A DNA stretch of 7,864 bases from an uncultured Clostridia bacterium (lineage in GTDB: Bacteria; Bacillota; Clostridia; Oscillospirales; Acutalibacteraceae). The first letter of the stretch is position 1; each line of letters begins with the position of its first letter. Location: positions 1 through 7,864 of the forward strand of contig CAMVBD010000048.1 of assembly GCA_947165615.1 (NCBI GenBank). Reading direction: 5' to 3'. The notes beneath the pieces were generated by a model that saw only the letters and a program-made list of their open reading frames with translations, ran no database searches and was not told the DNA's origin. Position numbers and translations under genes: made by a program. Shown here piece after piece: positions 5,317 to 7,864 of this stretch.

Positions 5317-7191
5317 ATGAGACACGATTACTTAAACAACACGCCGCTTTCAGAAGCGCTTTCGACCTATCTTGCCGCCGTCGGCCCCGTTTTCGGGGAC
5401 GGCGAGGGCGAAGCCGTGCCGGTCCCGGCGGCGTCCGGCCGGTATACTGCAAAACCCGTTTACGCCGAAATGAGTTCCCCGCACTATAACGCCTCGGCCA
5501 TGGACGGCATCGCCGTCAAAGCCGCCGTCACCTACGGCGCCGCCGAGCGCAGCCCCGTGGCCCTGTCCCCCGAACGGTACGTCGTGGTGGACACTGGCGA
5601 CCCGCTGCCGGACGGGACCGACGCCGTCGTCATGATCGAGGACGTCCATGAGGAGCCGGACGGCTTTGTCCGTCTGTTTTCCGCCGTCTCGCCGTGGCAG
5701 AACGTGCGGCAGGTCGGGGAGGACCTTTGCATGGGCGACATGATCGCCCCGTCCGGGACGCTGATCACGCCCGCGCACCTCGGCGCGTTTTTAGCCGGGG
5801 GCGTCCATACCGTGACTGTCAAAAAGCGTCCGGTCTTCGGGATCATCCCGACCGGGGACGAGATCGTCCCTGCCGTCGGCACGCCCAAAAAGGGCGAGAT
5901 CCCGGAGTTCAACTCCGTCATTTTTACCGCCGAACTGAGAGATTGGGGGGCAGAGGCGAAAACCTACCCCATCGTCCCGGACAAAAAGGATCGCATCAAA
6001 GACGCGATCCAAAACGCAGCAAAAGAATGCGACGCGGTGCTGGTGCTGGCGGGCTCCTCCGCCGGGCGCGACGATTATACCGCCGACGTCTGCCGGGAGC
6101 TGGGCACGCTTGTCCTGCACGGCCTTGCCGCAAAACCCGGCAAGCCCGCCGTCCTCGGCATTGTACAGGGCAAGCCCCTCGTGGGGCTGCCCGGCTACCC
6201 TGTGTCCGCCATGGTCGTCATGGAGCAGATCGTAAAGCCCCTGATCGACTTTTATTATAAACGTTCCCCTGAACAGCAGCCGACCGTAAAGGCGACGCTG
6301 ACCAAAAAGGTCGTCTCCTCCTTAAAATATCAGGAGTTCGTGCGCGTCACCCTCGGCAAGGTCGGGGACACGCTTTTTGCCGTGCCGCTGCCGCGCGGGG
6401 CAGGGATCATCACCAGCGTCACAAAGGCCGCGGGCATTTTAGACGTCCCGCAGAACAGCGAGGGGTATGAGGCGGGAGAATCGGTAGACGTGCGCCTGCT
6501 CGTGCCGGAGGCCTCCCTCGAAAACACGCTGGTCGTCACCGGCAGCCACGACCCGCTTCTCGACGAACTCGCGGACGAGGTCAACCGCCGCGGTCTCGGG
6601 TTTACGGTGGTCTCGTCGCACGTCGGCAGCACCGGCGCGTTCAAGGCCGTTTCCAACAATCAGGCGCACCTCGGCGCCACGCATTTACTCGATGAAGAGA
6701 CGGGCGTCTACAACGACGCGACCGTCAAAAAGTATTTCCCGGACGGTGGCGCCGCGCTTATCAAGGGCGTCGGGCGCACGCAGGGGCTGATGGTCGCGCC
6801 CGGAAACCCCCTCGGCGTCAGGGACGTAACGGATCTGACCCGCTGCCGGTTTGTAAACCGCCAGCGCGGCGCGGGGACAAGGGTCCTGCTCGATTACCTT
6901 CTCAAACAGAAGGGGATCGCGCCGTCCGAAATCGACGGCTACAAAAACGAAAAATTCACGCACACCGCCGTTGCGGCCTCGGTCGCGGCGGGCAACGCCG
7001 ACGCCGGCATGGGGATTTATTCCGCCGCAAAGATCTACGGGCTGGACTTTATCCCCCTGTGGCAGGAGGACTACGATTTTCTGGTAAACGAGCGGTATCT
7101 TGACGACCCCAAGGTCAAAGCCTTTTTCGAGGTGCTGAGAAGCCCCGCGTTTGCCGAACGGCTTCGCCGCCTCGGCGGATACCGGATATAA
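5317..7191 (+). CDS. moeA: MoeA fused to a C-terminal PBP-like domain
   Basis: A 624-residue two-domain protein. Residues 1 to about 395 are a complete MoeA: SAMDGIAV (60-67), IPTGDE (177-182), AGSSAGRDDY (245-254), HGLAAKPGKP (268-277) and GLPGYP (290-295). Asp63, Asp181 and Asp253 fit the three conserved E. coli aspartates. From about residue 402 a periplasmic-binding-protein-like domain follows, starting VVTGSHDPLLDEL and including GSTGAFKAV (438-446), RFVNRQRGAGTR (511-522) and AVAASVAAGNADAG (551-564). There is no signal peptide, so this binding domain is cytoplasmic. Similar MoeA-PBP proteins are known in anaerobic bacteria and archaea. The ATG at 5317 has GAGG upstream; longer upstream readings lie inside the first moeA. 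The ligand of the second domain is unknown, but an oxyanion or the pterin is plausible given the operon. Confidence 0.93.
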   Translation: MRHDYLNNTPLSEALSTYLAAVGPVFGDGEGEAVPVPAASGRYTAKPVYAEMSSPHYNASAMDGIAVKAAVTYGAAERSPVALSPERYVVVDTGDPLPDGTDAVVMIEDVHEEPDGFVRLFSAVSPWQNVRQVGEDLCMGDMIAPSGTLITPAHLGAFLAGGVHTVTVKKRPVFGIIPTGDEIVPAVGTPKKGEIPEFNSVIFTAELRDWGAEAKTYPIVPDKKDRIKDAIQNAAKECDAVLVLAGSSAGRDDYTADVCRELGTLVLHGLAAKPGKPAVLGIVQGKPLVGLPGYPVSAMVVMEQIVKPLIDFYYKRSPEQQPTVKATLTKKVVSSLKYQEFVRVTLGKVGDTLFAVPLPRGAGIITSVTKAAGILDVPQNSEGYEAGESVDVRLLVPEASLENTLVVTGSHDPLLDELADEVNRRGLGFTVVSSHVGSTGAFKAVSNNQAHLGATHLLDEETGVYNDATVKKYFPDGGAALIKGVGRTQGLMVAPGNPLGVRDVTDLTRCRFVNRQRGAGTRVLLDYLLKQKGIAPSEIDGYKNEKFTHTAVAASVAAGNADAGMGIYSAAKIYGLDFIPLWQEDYDFLVNERYLDDPKVKAFFEVLRSPAFAERLRRLGGYRI

Positions 7192-7203
7192 AGGAGAGAG
7201 ACT

Positions 7204-7682
7204 ATGGAACTGACGCATCTCGACAAGGACGGAAAAGCCCTGATGGTGGACGTCGGGCAAAAGGACGTCACGCGCCGCACGGCCACGGCCGCGGCGACCT
7301 TGCGTATGAAAAAGGAGACGCTGAAAACGCTTCTTGCCGGAAACCTCAAAAAAGGCGACGCCTTAGCGGTCGCAAGGGTCGCCGGGATCATGGCGGCAAA
7401 GCGCACGTCTGAACTCATCCCCCTGTGCCACAACATCCCCATCGAGAGCGTCACGGGCGATTTTGAAAACGACGGCGAAACGCGTCTGTTACGGCGACGT
7501 GCGTATGCAGCTACAAGACCGGCATCGAAATGGAGGCCCTGACCGCCGCCTCGGTCGCGGCGCTGACCGTGTACGATATGTGCAAGGCCATCGACCGGGG
7601 CATGACGGTGGAAGAAATACGCCTGCTGCAAAAAACCGGCGGAAAGAGTGAGTACGGGTATGAAGGATCGGTTCGGACGTGA
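7204..7682 (+). pseudogene. moaC: MoaC (cyclic pyranopterin monophosphate synthase), frameshifted as read
   Basis: MoaC works with MoaA to convert GTP to cyclic pyranopterin monophosphate. A strong AAGGAG precedes the ATG at 7204. The first 95 or so codons are good MoaC, including MVDV (14-17), KGDALAVARVAGI (50-62), AAKRTSELIPLCHNIP (64-79) and its conserved His76. From about 7489 this frame turns into unrelated basic residues and stops at 7542. The missing C-terminal half continues in another frame from about 7488: [19 protein letters not shown] and then [16 protein letters not shown], ending TGGKS plus a short tail at the TGA at 7680-7682. That part holds the expected catalytic Asp and Lys of YDMCKA. 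Alignment suggests one codon plus one base is absent near 7488, for example a 4-base loss. I see no slippery heptamer, so either a true lesion or an assembly error is likely. Confidence 0.88.
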
Positions 7683-7864
7683 GATCGACTATCTGAGAAT
7701 GAGCGTCACCCAGCGGTGCAATTTCCATTGCGCCTACTGCGACGCCGGAAAGGCGGAGCAAAAAGAACTGACGGTCAAGGAACTGTCGGCCTTTGCCGCC
7801 GCCTTTCGCGCGGTCGGGATCAAAAAGATCCGTCTGACCGGCGGCGAGCCGCTGGTGCGCGACG
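7660..7864 (+). CDS. moaA: MoaA: GTP 3',8-cyclase, N-terminal fragment (runs off right edge)
   Basis: The first 68 codons of a radical-SAM enzyme that starts molybdopterin synthesis by rearranging GTP to 3',8-cyclo-GTP. The [17 protein letters not shown] opening is typical of MoaA. The radical-SAM cluster motif CNFHCAYC places Cys20, Cys24 and Cys27 as ligands of the first iron-sulfur cluster, and LTGGEPLVR (59-67) is the SAM-binding GGEP motif. The second cluster and the C-terminal glycine motif lie outside the window. The ATG at 7660 is inside the last codons of the restored moaC frame (23-base overlap), and its ribosome binding site is weak, so coupling to moaC translation is likely. Confidence 0.92.
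   Translation, partial: MKDRFGREIDYLRMSVTQRCNFHCAYCDAGKAEQKELTVKELSAFAAAFRAVGIKKIRLTGGEPLVRD

Noticed and set aside
7480..7495. Programmed ribosomal frameshift in moaC
   Set aside because: There is no X-XXY-YYZ slippery heptamer, stimulatory hairpin or internal Shine-Dalgarno at the junction, and alignment implies missing bases rather than simple slippage.

Overview
The window is a molybdenum/tungsten cofactor locus, probably from a GC-rich anaerobic member of the Bacillota (Clostridia). That assignment is inferred from the GC-rich coding sequence, strong AGGAG-type ribosome binding sites, a lipoprotein-anchored binding protein, tungstate-type uptake genes and the start of an aldehyde ferredoxin oxidoreductase (AOR). 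There are no RNA genes, transposases or CRISPR arrays.

Layout. Two divergent operons are read from a shared control region at about 1229-1777. Leftward (minus strand) are a MogA/MoaB-type molybdopterin adenylyltransferase, a minimal ThiF/MoeB-type E1-like enzyme, and the first 32 codons of a tungsten-dependent AOR, which runs off the left edge. These genes overlap or abut, so they are probably co-transcribed. Rightward (plus strand) are tupA, tupB, tupC (tungstate ABC importer), moeA, a second moeA fused to a periplasmic-binding-protein-like domain, moaC (frameshifted as read) and the start of moaA, which runs off the right edge.

Control region. Two good sigma-A-type promoters lie back to back with their -35 boxes 3 bp apart (1565-1593 leftward, 1597-1625 rightward). 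The tupA transcript has a leader of about 145 nt that folds into nested hairpins and is a candidate molybdenum/tungsten-cofactor riboswitch. The mogA leader, about 330 nt, carries a 188-bp element bounded by inverted heptamer repeats and full of GC-rich palindromes, next to a 32-bp tandem repeat built on the same type of palindrome. A terminator-like hairpin separates tupA from tupB.

How the genes fit together. TupABC imports tungstate (or molybdate). MoaA and MoaC make the first pterin intermediate. MogA adenylylates molybdopterin, and the two MoeA proteins insert the metal. AOR is a plausible consumer of the finished tungsten cofactor, and the ThiF-like protein may activate a MoaD/ThiS-type sulfur carrier. 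MoaD, MoaE, MobA and the rest of AOR and MoaA are not in the window. The best points for a second look are the structured tupA leader, the leader-embedded palindrome element, the MoeA pair with its binding-protein fusion, the cysteine-poor E1-like protein, and the moaC frameshift.
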